Shown: positions 48,201-60,282 of the stretch, piece by piece
Layout: every line of letters begins with the position of its first letter
Numbering within the stretch: the first letter of the stretch is position 1
DNA from: Chlorops oryzae
Taxonomy: Eukaryota > Arthropoda > Insecta > Diptera > Chloropidae
Length of the DNA stretch: 64,000 nucleotides
Direction: 5' to 3'
Assembly (NCBI GenBank): GCA_020466095.1
Contig: CM035808.1
Location: forward strand, 15,465,785-15,529,784
Program-made: the position numbers and the translations under genes
The notes under the pieces: model-generated
Told to the model about the DNA's origin: nothing
Databases searched by the model: none
Seen by the model: the letters and a program-made list of their open reading frames with translations, nothing else

Positions 48201-49110
48201 GCTTTTTAATAACTTTAACTGCAATAGCAAATGGAAGAAAATAAAAAAAATTAAAACCGCTACCTAAGAAAATCCCTATAAAAAAGGCTCGGAAAAAAAT
48301 GACCTAAAAATAAGAAAACTTGCGTTGAAAACTATGAAAATATGCCGTAAAAGTGTCAAAATTAATGCATCTGGAAGATTAACATTTTTGAGTAATGCCT
48401 AAAAAATCATTTTGTTTAATATGTTTCGCCTGTTTTATTAATATTTTCTAGCATTGAATTTTTATTTGCCATAAACACGAGGAGAGGCCCACAAAAATAC
48501 TTATTCTTGATGAGTTTTAAACCATAAAACAAAGTCCCTAAGAATACTTTTCAGAGGAATGAAGACTTTACTAACATTTTTTTAATTTTGGTGCATTTTT
48601 CCAAGCCATTGGCTCGTATGCATAAAGATGATGTCAGACCTTTTTCCCGAGCTCTTGAGCAATTGCTTAGCTTGATATACAATAATAACAATTTACCTAT
48701 GGGCTTCAAATGAGGTATTTAAGCTTTATCTAGATTGACTCATGTCAGAGATTAATCTCATTTTACGAGCCATTCTAATGACATTCTTCCTATTATGGAC
48801 ATAAAGAACATTTCCTCTTTCCGTGTTGAAAAATGTCTAGGGAAAAACTGCCAAGGAATGTTCATTTAAAACCGGGCAAAATAGTTGTCTGTGGTAAGAT
48901 AATTTTATGCCACAAACACAAAAATAAATCCATAGATTCTACTAATGATTGACATGTAGTTTCTTCAAAGCGGAAAATTCCACTCGAACTATAGGCAAAG
49001 AGGGAGGCTGATTGAGAAACGGATCAGACTGAGCAGTCGCAATATAGCGAACATCTTAACACAATTCTTCTGTAATTTTTAGTGCATTCTTTTCTAGCCC
49101 TGGTTTTAAA
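45207..49110. other. gene-free stretch
   Basis: No gene recognised. GTAT tetranucleotides at 45963-45978 and a GAT/CTG tract at 47022-47077. A short frame MDSKCVTCGK at 45679-45708, in a good ATG context and ending at GTAAGT, is discussed as a finding. Confidence 0.45.
47022..47077. repeat. GAT/GCT trinucleotide microsatellite
   Basis: GATGAT followed by GCTGCT repeats seen directly; the Gln/His-rich frame on the minus strand is its translation. Confidence 0.85.
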
Positions 49111-49112
49111 TA

Positions 49113-49250
49113 CAGTGTACTCTCTCCATACGGACACCCCTCTTAAACGGAAACTTTTTGGGAATACTCTAGTGTTCCTGCTTCTCAAATAGTTTCCTCT
49201 TAAGCGGACACATTTTTCGGTTCCGTAGGTGTCCGCTTAAGAGAGAGATT
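49113..49250. repeat. MITE candidate with CTCTTAAGCGGACAC words
   Basis: The left end CAGTGTACTCTCTCCATACG, continuing GGACACC, pairs imperfectly with the right end GGTGTCCGCTTAAGAGAGAG. CTCTTAARCGGA words repeat inside. The right terminus lacks the expected ACACTG, so the copy is truncated or diverged. Such CAGTG...TTAAGCGGACA palindromes are common among pogo/Tigger-like short elements. Confidence 0.5.
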
Positions 49251-51960
49251 CAAAATTTATTGGCACAATTCTTATTCAGGTGTAGCTAGTTTTAGCGAAT
49301 CTAATTTCGGTAAAAAAAACTTATTGATATATTCAACTGCACACCTTGAAGCGCTTATTTAAATTTTGTGGTGTTGCTCAAAGAAGTATTGTGTCAAAAG
49401 ATTCAAAACTTTTCGACTCTGTACCCCAATTAAGTCTAACATCAGTCATTAGTTACGATTTTGAGTGTCAAGAAAAATTTATTTAAAAAAAAAACAAGAA
49501 GGTTTTCTACCACATTCCCAGCTTGGGCAATTTATCTTTATCAAATCAACTGAAAATTCCAAACCTTTAAAAGCGGAAGTTTTGAAATAATGTTTTTTTT
49601 TTTTCTTTTAAAGGTAGATTTGCGTTTTCGCTTTACCCGGAATTTTGATTAATGATTTGAAAATGCCTTTAAAATGTACCTCGAACGTTCGCAGGGATTT
49701 CCGGCAAATATTTCTCTTAACCGCAGAGCAAAATTTGTACTTGCAAACTGCGGCTTATCAAATGAATGTTAAACGCGTCCTTTGCATCCCTCAATGTGAT
49801 TCGCGAAGAGAAAAAAACAAAACGAAAATTATTCCATACGAATGTGCTGTGGAGTTTTGTCACACTCCATAAATCAATTAAATTGCTTAACTAACTGACT
49901 TAGGTCTCAGAGTCAGAATTATTATTATTTTCTTTTTTTGTGATTTACAGCTGCTTTTAAGACAATCAACTTAAGATGTGAATAAATCTTTAGGAAAATT
50001 CTCAATAAATTTTGTCATAAAAACATTTCGTAAAGGCCCCAATAAAATGTGCACTTCCTCGTATATTACATAAGTTAATATGCTCCATGAACTTCAGCGT
50101 CCTTTTGGAAACCTTTTCGTATCAAAAATTGGCTACCATTTAACAAGCAAAAAAATGTTAAGCCAAAAGGCTTATGAAAAAATAAAATAAAAAATGTTTG
50201 TAGAAAAAGAGAAAAACAACAGAAATAAAGAAATAAGGAAGCAATAGAAAATGGGCAAAATTAATTCGAAATTCAGTAGGCAGTAAGGAATTTATTAAAA
50301 AATTGGCATTCCGTTACTTATTCAAATCCTTTTCCGGCTAAAGGAGAATGCGAAGAGCACAATCTTAATGCTTTAAGTTTCCTAAATTCGTATGGATTTT
50401 GTCTGGTCGTCGCTGTTGCCAATCCAACCGAACACTGTTTAACAGCTCATCTACACACACACACACACAGTTGATCTGTATTTTAATCCAAACAAATAAA
50501 CTTGCTTATGTATGTGTTTGCATGCGTAGATTTTTTTCTGCATTCGAACGGTCATTCTCGGGAAGTGTCGCCTTGGCGTGCTCAAAAGCAAAGGAAACGG
50601 AAGTAATAAAGAATGCAACGCTCACGTCATACGGAAAGAGCTTTCACTCTGACTCTATGTGAACTATAACTCGCATACAGTCAAACTACTTTTATGCACA
50701 TGTGTGTTTGTCTCTTCGAATGGCTGTGGGTGCCATCAACTTTTGTTTCTTACATTTTGTGTGTATGTGAAATTGAAACTTCAAGTTTAAGTTCCGCGTA
50801 TCCTTTTTTGTCTTGTTTCGGTTCTAATATTTCTTGCGCTATTGCCGATCCTCATCTTTGCTCCTCCAAGTGCCGTTGTTTTTCAATACAACTTGTAAAG
50901 TTGCTTGCTGCCTGTTCATTTTGCTAGCCATCCTTTTTGCTTTCTTTTCTTTCTTTTTTTCATTTTGTCTGCCAAGTTTTTTTGGCTTTCCTTAGAATGC
51001 TTCAAGCGAACAAGATGTAAACGTTATTGCTGTTGTTCGTTGCCATTGTGTGAGCTATGAAGTTAGACAAAATTGTTTGTTGTACTCACTTGTATCGTGT
51101 TATTGATACTTTCGACTTCGGCATACCAATCTTACTCCTTCGTTCTGTACTGATTTAGAAGTCAGGAAAGTATGCACATGGGCAAGTTCGTTCGAGAAAT
51201 CAGAGAAGGGAGCTTGAAGTTGTGCCATGCACCTAGTTTCTCAATGAATAAAGATGCCGCTATCAGTATGAATTCAAAGAATTACGTTTGTATGCAAGGA
51301 TCAGTCGAGCGCAGCAATAGAGTCTCAAGATCAAATAGGCCTCATTTTCCGATAAAAAGATTGTCGTTTTACTGCATTTGAGATTCCGTTGAGATTCGGG
51401 GCTGGAGTGCTGCACGAAAGAAAAACTATGCTTAGAAGCAGGCGTATAGCCACTCGCCAGCCTGTTATTCATCCCTCCTTCGCTTGATTTCCTTTTTCCT
51501 TTTTCCTTTCACCTTTTTTGTTTTTTTAACTTTATTTTTTGGAACCTCGTCATTAAAGTGTGTAGCGCAATGAGGTTAACGAACGTACGTCCATGGCGCA
51601 CGTTTCAACAAAATCGATCGTTGTTTGTGCAACATGTTGTGGCGTCCAAATGACAAGCTGGGGGGACGAGTGTTTGAAGACATCAGCGGTGTGCACAATT
51701 TGATTGCGACAGAAGAGCAAACAAAAAAAAAAAACAAACAAAAAAGTAATAATAAACGAAACACCCATACGAAGGTGAAATGAGGAACGAGCAATGACAT
51801 GTCAAAAAGAAAAGAGAAAGGTGAACGAGAAACCTGTTCCTGCATGCGTCTATATGCGTTTTTCCCGGACAACCGAGATGCATGCAAATATAATGGCTCA
51901 ACATGAATAAACCTGAAACCATGATATCGCCATAGCCGCAGCGTTGTTTTTGTTATAGTC

Positions 51961-52002
51961 TCTATTGCTGTTGTCGCTGTTGCTGTTGTTGTTGTTGTTG
52001 TT
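51961..52002. repeat. TTG microsatellite
   Basis: Interrupted TTG repeats seen directly. Confidence 0.85.
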
Positions 52003-54691
52003 TTTATGGTTGGTCGGTTGTATCATGACAAGACACCACGATTCACCGTACGGTGCGGTGTATAGCATGATACCCATGCGTGTGGCAAGCACCTTATGGA
52101 CGTGTGTATGCGCTTTGTATTTTCGCTTTATTTAGAATGCTACCCGAAGCACGGTTTGCGGTGTTTTTACCGTTGTTGATTGCATTGCGTGTAAGTTGTT
52201 GCTTCAATTCATGATTTAAATTCAACGTTGTTGTGCTGAATAGTATTTCATGCAATCAAAATATCCTTCCATCGCATCTGGTCGGACGTATTTGTGCTTA
52301 AAGCTTTTCTTTTCATTATTTTTTCCACCCTCTCTTATCTCAATATATCTCTTTCGTTTTCTCTTTCCCCCTCCATATCTACCTTCCTCTCGCTCTCACA
52401 CACTGTTTGTCTATTTCTCGTTTGATTTTGCAGCAATTTCGCTTGCCTTGGTCGAGCCAACGTATTCCTAATGACATGTGGCTGTGTTGAAGGTTCCGTC
52501 GGTTTTTTTTTTAGGTGGCGCTACGCGGTTTTTCATTCTATCACTTTGAAGCGTCCTGACGCTGGTGACGCTTTGTCTATTCCGTGTATCTTTTCTATCA
52601 ATCTTAATGCATTCAACGTATGTACGTTGTGCATGGAATATCAACATTACACGAATCGAGTTTGTAATTGCAAAGCGCAGGATTGAAATTGCGTGTCCTT
52701 TTAGCAATTTTAAGCACGACTTCGATACGAGTTTCCTTTTTATTGTCGCGTTTAAATGTTTCTCGAAGCCTTCAGCGTAGAAGTTTTGTAAATATTTCGG
52801 TGTTTTTTGATGTTAAGTTAACTCGATTTAAACGTTCAGAAGACGTGGAAGAAAGTCTTTATTGGAATTTGTTGTGTGTTTAACAGTTTAAAGAAAAAGT
52901 TGAAAAACAAAAAATGAAAGATTAAATCAAACAAAAAGGGGAATTTTTTTAAAAATAGATCTCTCCATGAAGAGACTACTAGAATTTATTTAAGTCATAA
53001 ACATAACCAAATCATTTCCTTTAAAGCAAATTTTGTTTCATTGAAACAACAAAACTGAGAAGAGAAGAAAACTCTTCTTATATGACCTGAGGAAAATTGC
53101 TTGGCATTAGTTTAATTTTTGTTATTCCAATGCCATTATCACTTAAGCCGCCTACTTAAGCTTTCACGCAACTTCTTTCATTACTTTGGCCTTCATGGTC
53201 TTTCAATTAATTCATAACGGCACAATAAAGAACGCAGACTAATCAGCAATATTAATTTAGTCTGCTCTATGTGTTGGAGCATTAAGGGGTCATAATACGA
53301 GTCGCTGACAAAACAGTCGCCGTGAATGTGGCTTCCACATAGATAGATAGACAAACATAGATTCATACAAACATTGAAAGCATACTCACAAAGCCATTTG
53401 AACTATTCGCAAGCGGTTATGAGCAATGCGTTCGAATTTAGGGGACATAAGCCCCACTATAATGACGAGATCATTTTTAGGAAAACGGAATAAGCCTGGA
53501 CAATTAGAATTGTGTGGGTAATTAAATTATGCAGTATTTCAATTGACAGAACCGTCTGAACTCTGGGTGTCCGTGGAGATTGAGCCGAGAAGAGACCTTT
53601 GAAGGTTTAGACGAACATTTAGCTATTCCCTAACTGTATACAAATCATTTAGTTGGCTTTCAATTAGTCACATCAGGTCTACTCTTAGAGTGGAAAAAAA
53701 TGAAAGAAGCTGTGTTCAAATCAATGCTCAATGATTCAAGAGAAAGTTTAATATATTCGCTGAGATTTTGAGAGGAAGATTCATTGATACACTTCTAACT
53801 AGGAAAGGAGTAGTTAGGGAGTAGCCCGATTTGCTGAACGGAACAATTGCTCCTGAACGTGACACATTTACTTCATTACATGGGATTAAGTGTTGAGGCA
53901 ACTTGATTGGCAGAGACATAAATTGCTTTTCTCTTGTTTTTTTTTTCAATAATAGTTTCCCGTAATAAGTTTTTTGTCTCTTGAGTATTTGAATTCATTT
54001 TACTTTATAGGAAAATCTAAAAAAAATAAAAACGAATATCAGTTTTTAAGCCTACTTTATCAGGGAAAGTCTATTAAGCTTACACGAAAATTGAATCCTC
54101 GCCAATTGGAAAATTTATCTGTTCCCCTGCGGTGTTCACATTGTATTAATAAGTAAAGCGCTAACTCAACTAGGAACGCTCTTTGAGGTCCTTTTCAATC
54201 AGAGGTGAGGTGAACTTCTCTTAGGCTTGTGTTGCGGCGCTTTTGTTTCTTTCGACTTCATATAATTAATGTTGTACGATCTGGTTCACTTAACTCAACC
54301 CTTGACAGATGCCAATAGTTTAGAATTTAATAGTTTTGCGCAATTAACATAATTGATTATATTGTTTGCTCGGCTGGCTTACTTGCCGCACACAGCATAG
54401 CAGAGCAGAGCAGAGCACAGCACAGCATCGATAGACGATAGCCGACCGACGACCGACGACAGTCGAGAACAATGGCGGCACCGATGAATATATGCATGTC
54501 GGCCTGACTGCGTGCCACAAGTGTTGCATTTCAACAATTTATCATGTCATTGTCATGCCCCCTAGAGTGTCATGCCCGGTAATCGGCAAATGCCAGCGCC
54601 AGTTCCAGTACAAAACTGCAGCCTGCAGCGAAAGTGCAGCAAAATGTAGTCTTGACAGTGATTTTTCTCAATTCGTAAAGTTGCGTTTTAT

Positions 54692-54742
54692 TCGTTCGTT
54701 CGCTCGGTCGGTCGGTCGGTTGGTCGGTTGGTTGGTTGGTCG
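54692..54742. repeat. GGTC/GGTT tetranucleotide microsatellite
   Basis: Tandem GGTC and GGTT units seen directly. Confidence 0.85.
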
Positions 54743-55690
54743 GTCGCTGGAACGAATGCAGCAAATAGTGGCAACAATTTTCGTCTGCCCAGGCATGTGG
54801 AAAACACTCTTCAAATTGTATGTGAAGTGAAAATTTTCGAAAAAAAGTTTCTCTTGAAAAATTAGAATTAAATGTGCAGAAACAATTTCCTAAGTAAGTA
54901 AGCCTTTCAATTTAGATATTAAGAATTATTTTTTTCACAATTTTTCAAGTCGTCTTGAGCCTTTTATTTTTGAAAATAATTAAAATGGAAAATTTATCTT
55001 TTAGGGAATCATTCTCTTTTTCTCTTTCTTAAGTAGTAGAAGTACAATTGAAATACTTTCAAAAGTCTTCAAATAATATTAAACAAGAAAGTTCGTTTTT
55101 AAGCTGTCGTAAGCTTCTTATTTATAAAAAAAAAGGAAGAAAAAAATTAAAATAAACAAAACAACAAAAGTACGCTGTCCCCAGTCCTCTAAGCATGGAA
55201 ATTTATTTCTTTTGTCAAAAATTCGTTTAAAAAAAACCAACAGATGGGAACTTTTTAACGGTATTATTCGTTGCACGTATTTTAGCATTCGGCACTAATT
55301 GTTCCATCAAGAACAAAAGGAGCTTTGAACGTTGAAAAGAGTTTAAATTCGAGCACAACTCCTCAAAATAATGAAACCGAAAGCGATTTTCCATAAATTA
55401 AATGATTACTTTCACAAGATTAATTTTATAATTTAAATAAAATGAGGTTCCTAATTGCGTGGAACGTAATGTAAAAGTGAAAGAAAAAAAGTTGCTCATA
55501 CGCAGCGTATTCCGAGGCCTTACGGAAGGCGTTTTGAAATGATGAGTATCACGAGTTGATTGATTTCAACAACCAAAAAAAAAAAAAACAAAAAAGATAT
55601 GCATTCTTCTTTTAAAATGAATAATTTCTATGAATGAGAGCATTAAGTTTGAATTTGTGTCGTCATGGTTGGAAGAAGTTTTAAAGCTCT

Positions 55691-56312
55691 TTGATATTTT
55701 TATCTCAATATTTTCACACAACCCCTTATATGCGGTCTCTATATATGTATGTGTCTTTAGTTAGATCTAAATTGGAATATGCTTCAATAATCTTTAAACC
55801 TTTCTACTGTACTTATGTAGAACAGTTTTTTTTTTTTATTTTTTGCAATGAACTTATTTCAGTGAGATGCCATCATATTTTTCATGGCGTTTCTTGTTAG
55901 GATTAAAGTCGCTTCAATCTTGTAGATCAATTATTTTGCTGTTGTTTTTATCAAATATTGTAAGTTCGCGGATATATTGTCCTGAGCATCTTCAGATTCT
56001 GAATTTTAATGTTCATATATATATAATGTTCTTATATATAAGATCTTTAAGACATGATAAGCTATTTTTTACTGGTCTCAAACGAACTAACTGTGCCTTA
56101 AATTCACCTCTTAATAGATTGTTGGTTTTTTTTAATTCGTTACCCAATAATAAAACTACATATCTTCAATGAAATTGTGGAGTGAAATCTGTTCAATTGA
56201 GTTTTTTTGTTTTAATTGTTCATATTATGTTTATTTATAAGCATTCTTTTTCTTAAGCTTCAAGTGCTAAGAAATTGCCATTGACTGAATACCAAATAAA
56301 TACAAATAAATA
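55691..56312 (+). pseudogene. Jockey-like non-LTR retrotransposon 3' relic
   Basis: The first frame (about 55735-55840) reads LYMYVSLVRSKLEYASIIFK, the conserved segment after the reverse transcriptase domain in Jockey-clade elements (LYxSLVRSxLEYxSxIW). After a T-run near 55826 the frame shifts. The second frame (about 55890-56170) reads NIVSSRIYCPEHLQILNFNV and later LKRTNCALNSPLNRLLVFFNSLPN, the matching C-terminal part. About 140 bp of 3' untranslated sequence follows, ending in an AAATAAATACAAATAAATA tail (56293-56312). It is 5'-truncated and frameshifted, so dead. No catalytic domain remains. Confidence 0.7.
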
Positions 56313-56314
56313 CC

Positions 56315-56736
56315 ATTGTATATTGGTTTGCGAAGAAATATGTAAATGCTCCTTTGGAAATTTAAAGGTACGATCATTCGGTTAGCATTACTTTGATTTG
56401 GTTAAAGCTTGTGTCCATCGAAAGCCTAATGTCCTTAGAAAAGGAGTGTATCCCTTATTGTAATGAGTTGTTTATTTGAAAATGACTTCAACGTAAAATC
56501 TAAAATATTTGTGTTAGGGTATATTGTGCCAAGATGCTATATTGTAAGAGCCCTATCCGGAAACTAGGGAGGGTGCTTTCTCAAAGGAATATTGGCGTGC
56601 ATGCCTTTACGAAAAACTACTACCAAGCCCATTCACTATCATCTCCTCATTATTTTGCGTGATGTAATAGTATGATGATTTGAGAAAATCTTTGTTATAA
56701 ATATTAAAACAAAAACATGTTTACTTCTTGTTTCAG
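56315..56736. other. gene-free stretch upstream of the proposed leader exon
   Basis: No gene seen. It ends in a pyrimidine-rich TTTACTTCTTGTTTCAG that could be a 3' splice site (AG at 56735-56736). Confidence 0.4.
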
Positions 56737-57452
56737 ATCGGCGTAAAAACCATCTATTCGGCTTTTCAAATAATCTATCCAATCAATCAATGAACCGTTC
56801 AATCATCATAAGTCGTGAATTTTCGAAGTTCAAGAAAATAGTTCTTCGTGACGTGAGCTTAATTTCATTAGAAAAAACGAACAAAACTCTTCTCTAAAAC
56901 TACGAGAAAGCTGAAAACCAAAAACATAAAAAAATAAAAATAAAAAAAATCAATAAATTAAAATAAATCAGAAACTAAAATAGAAACCTTTCAACTCAAA
57001 ACCAAAAAAGTAGATTAGAACTAGAATAAAGAAATAACAATTTCAAATCATAAGCACACTCTCTGTTCGTATGTTTAACTTCTAGTTGTTATCATCTTCT
57101 ATGTGTGTGTGCCATGTAAACGTGGGATTAAAGTGTACACCTTATGTGTTCAATCATTCTTTCGAAATATCAAATGACTTCGAAGGCAGTGTTCAAAAAG
57201 AACTGAGAACTGTGAAATTTCAAATGTGCTAAATGAGATTGAAGCGTATTCGACGTCAGAGAGATTTCGAAGAAGGAGGCTGGTTAAGAGTTTGCTGCGA
57301 AACGAAATTCACTGCAAACTCCAAAAAAAGTTAACAACCACAACAACTACTAGAAACAAAAACAAAAAAATAAAATAATATTAACAATAACGGTATAGGA
57401 CAACTCATCAATACGGCAACCATTAACCACGAAGACTTTTCTTAATTTCATC
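56737..57452 (+). other. probable 5' untranslated leader of the 57453 gene
   Basis: Upstream of the signal-peptide ATG the sequence is CA-rich and A-rich with AACAACAACT-like words, as in fly leaders. Its beginning may be the acceptor at 56735-56736, or a start site nearer, such as the GGCAGTGTTC word near 57187. An upstream open frame of 35 codons starts at 56790 and stops at 56897; if transcribed, it could damp translation of the main frame. Confidence 0.35.
56790..56897 (+). promoter_or_regulatory. candidate upstream ORF in the leader
   Basis: An ATG at 56790 opens 35 codons (starting MNRSIIISRE) and stops at TAA 56895-56897, well before the main ATG at 57453. It matters only if the leader truly extends this far. 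Confidence 0.25.
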
Positions 57453-57522
57453 ATGAGAGTCATCGCACCGTTTCGGGCCCTAATGCTGGCTCATTTGTTC
57501 TATTGTGTTGCGCCGGCGGGAG
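57453..57522 (+). CDS. first coding exon: signal peptide of an unidentified secreted or membrane protein
   Basis: The ATG at 57453 opens 23 codons beginning MRVIAPFRAL, with a hydrophobic core ALMLAHLFYC and a small-residue end VAPAG suited to signal peptidase cleavage near the exon end. One further base completes phase 1, then a textbook donor AG|GTAAGT (GT at 57523-57524). Without splicing the frame stops at once (TAG at 57528). A signal-peptide exon with a phase-1 boundary is typical of genes for extracellular or receptor proteins, including immunoglobulin-domain families, but this is too little to identify the gene. No second exon is found before the window's end, so the first intron exceeds 6.4 kb, which fits a large regulated fly gene. 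The CA-rich leader just upstream supports the assignment. Confidence 0.6.
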
Positions 57523-57693
57523 GTAAGTAGCTTAAAATGTTATTATTTAAATTTTTCTTCCCTGTGATTACGCCATTTTTTATAACGAAGACATTAAGGC
57601 TCAAAATGAAATCAGTTTAAAAAGAAAATCATCACACTGACGCTTGCAGGGACTGATTGAAACCGCAGAGTAAACATAAAGGCTGAACGAAAA

Positions 57694-57715
57694 CGCACAC
57701 ACACACACACACACA
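57694..57715. repeat. CA microsatellite
   Basis: About eleven CA units just inside the presumed intron. Confidence 0.9.
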
Positions 57716-58326
57716 TTTAATCGAAACTTTCATTTTAATTTCCTTTCATTATACGCTTTCCTGTCGAAAAGTATACATGACTTATAATTATGCGCTCTTA
57801 TTACCAATTATTGCGAATTTCGGCTTAAATGTTATTATCAACTTCAGTGTCGAAAGTCAAAGGCCACAGATTGTTTACGAATTGCAATTTGTGAGCATAC
57901 AGCGCAACACGAAACAACGCAACGCAACACGCCTCGCAATGATAAAATAAATGTGTCTCTGTGTGTTTGTGGGTTTGTGTGTGAATAAATGAAAGCATAT
58001 GTCGCAAAAGGTTCACATTTTGCCACTCATATTTTACGGGAGAATATGACAATTATCGAATTTTTTGTTTTGTTGCCTTTTTGGACGTGACCGACAATGT
58101 GAGTTTCAATGGCTTTTTTAAAGTTTATTAGCTCCACTCTTAGCTGTTGTGGGCTTTAACTATATTAAAAATTGAATTTATCGATATTCTCTTCACAATA
58201 ATTATGTAGAGAGTTTATTTTAAATCTGCTTTAGTCACAGGATGATTGGTAAAAATGAACACTATTTTCTTTATAAAATCCATGAAGACTTTGAATGTCA
58301 CATCATCATCGTCTTCATCATCATCA

Positions 58327-58565
58327 GGACTCGGATTTTGTTGAATTTTACAAATTTAAAGCATACTTTACGGGGCCAAAAAAATTTCTTACCAACATTT
58401 TGTGAACAAGTTTAGCGAAAGTGAACTTCAAAGTGCTTTTCTAACTTCAAAAAAAAATTAAATTGAAGTTAAAAATCGATTTCAATCCTAACTTTTTGTG
58501 AGTTAAACAAAATATTTACTCCATAAAGTATGCTTTAAATTTATAAAAGTCAACAAAATCCGAGC
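58327..58565. repeat. palindromic MITE candidate in presumed intron
   Basis: The left arm 58327-58376 (with CTCGGATTTTGTTGA and AAATTTAAAGCATACTTTA) pairs with the right arm 58519-58565 at most positions. The arms are about 48 bp, the total about 239 bp, and the centre is AT-rich and non-coding. Confidence 0.6.
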
Positions 58566-60213
58566 GCTGATCATAAATGCCTTGAAAATGGTAGATTACT
58601 CTAAACTGGCAAAGCAAATATTTAAATTCAGCACCCAAAAGTATGCAATTTAATATTCAGAGAATTTTCGAAAGTGACAATTCTTTTATTTTTTGTAGGT
58701 TTGCGCATTTAATCACAATTACAGGAAGGGGTTTGAAAGATTTGCGAATGTTTTGGAGGCCTTAATTAAGCTTAAGACTATAAAGTCTTAAAATGGTATT
58801 AATTGGGTTTCAAATATTCAAATGCATACCTTTAGGTGTCGAATTGAAATATTTTCTGTTGCTTTAATCATCATCATCGTCATCATCATCATAGGAAGGA
58901 GATATTTGGGGTATGAGCATTTCATTTTACAAATAATTCCCTAACCCACAACATACGCGACCACTGACCACCATTGGAGCAGTTTAACGTGAGAGTTTGG
59001 TTACTTCATATCGGCAGGCCAGTTTTAAAAGAGAAACTCAATAAAGCTTAACTAAAATATCTCAGAATACTTGCAAAGCCAGCACAATTCGCAATGTTTT
59101 AAATGAATTTTTTCTATTTTTTATTGAATTTTATTTCTGGAAAACCAATAAATATAAGACTTACATCTATATAGATTGATTCGGCAGTTTATTAAGATTA
59201 ATATAACACAGGCTTCAATGAAATTGAATGTTTGTAGAGTAGTCGGAATTGCGCATTCTTTAGAAAAAGTTTTATAAATGTTGGAGAACCCAAAAAATTT
59301 CTTTATTATTTTGTTTTTGTATCCTTCACAATTTCGCTTTTAATTTTTATAATTTTGTTTGCTCATTTTTAAAAGCGCTTACTCTCGGCTTTACATAATT
59401 CCTTTCATGCCATTCCCCTTTAGAAACTGTACGGACATATATACGGACAGCGAAGTTTATTCGACAATTCATATTTTCAGCTTCCTGCCAACGTGAAGGC
59501 CCCTTCTTCATTAAAGAAATAATCAGTTTTTTGTTTTCGGGGTTACATACAGATGCACACAATCGAGCGGCGAGATGGCTTCGAACGAAATGCAACTTGG
59601 AGCAACCTTCATTACTGCGATGCAAAAAATTGATTTTTTTTTTCTTCTTCGGGGTTTTTTTTTTTTTTTTTTTGAATTATGCAAACGGAATTTAATTTCG
59701 CGGCTAATTAATGAAGGCAAAGCACAAAGAGAACCAGCTTTAGCAACATAACGAATGAATGAGCAACCGAACGAGTGCTGAATGACGTTGAATGGTAAAT
59801 GGCTGGCAAGCGGCACAGCAGGAGAAACGAAAAACAAAAAAAAAAAAATTAAAAATGGAAATAAATCACAAAAAAAGTGAAACAGAGAAGAGGCGCTGCG
59901 CCGTAAATCTAAAGTACGAGTAGCTAACTATGACAAGTTTTGCGCTACCTCGTTAGGATTTTTCTCGTACATTTGTCTATGTATGCTTCGATGTATGTAT
60001 GTATGTACATAAAAGTACGGTAGAATGATAATCGGGAGCATATTAGTTTCGTTCAACCATCAGAAATATTCAACATTCACGTCGTCCGTAGCTATCCACC
60101 GACAATCCAAAGCATCACCACACCCGCCAGTCCCCCCCGAACCGCTTTCTTTGCTTATCTAATGCGACATGACGTTCATTCATTTGTATTTGATGTTTTC
60201 TGTTATATGAACA

Positions 60214-60282
60214 CACTCACACATACATACACACATTCATACATACATACACACACACACACACCCACACCCACACATACTA
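60214..60282. repeat. CA/CATA-rich microsatellite
   Basis: Interrupted CA and CATA repeats seen directly. Confidence 0.85.

Larger units (their letters stand above)
49252..55640. other. gene-free stretch with microsatellites
   Basis: No gene recognised in 6.4 kb. Tracts: CA at about 50454-50470, TTG at 51961-52002, AGAGC at about 54400-54428, GGTC/GGTT at 54692-54742. Modest GC rises (50400-50900, 51550-52200, 54390-54780) give long-looking frames on both strands without domains. Confidence 0.45.

Noticed and set aside
49645..49872. 75-codon plus-strand frame with several cysteines
   Set aside because: No recognisable motif, no splice signals, and similar length is expected by chance over 64 kb.
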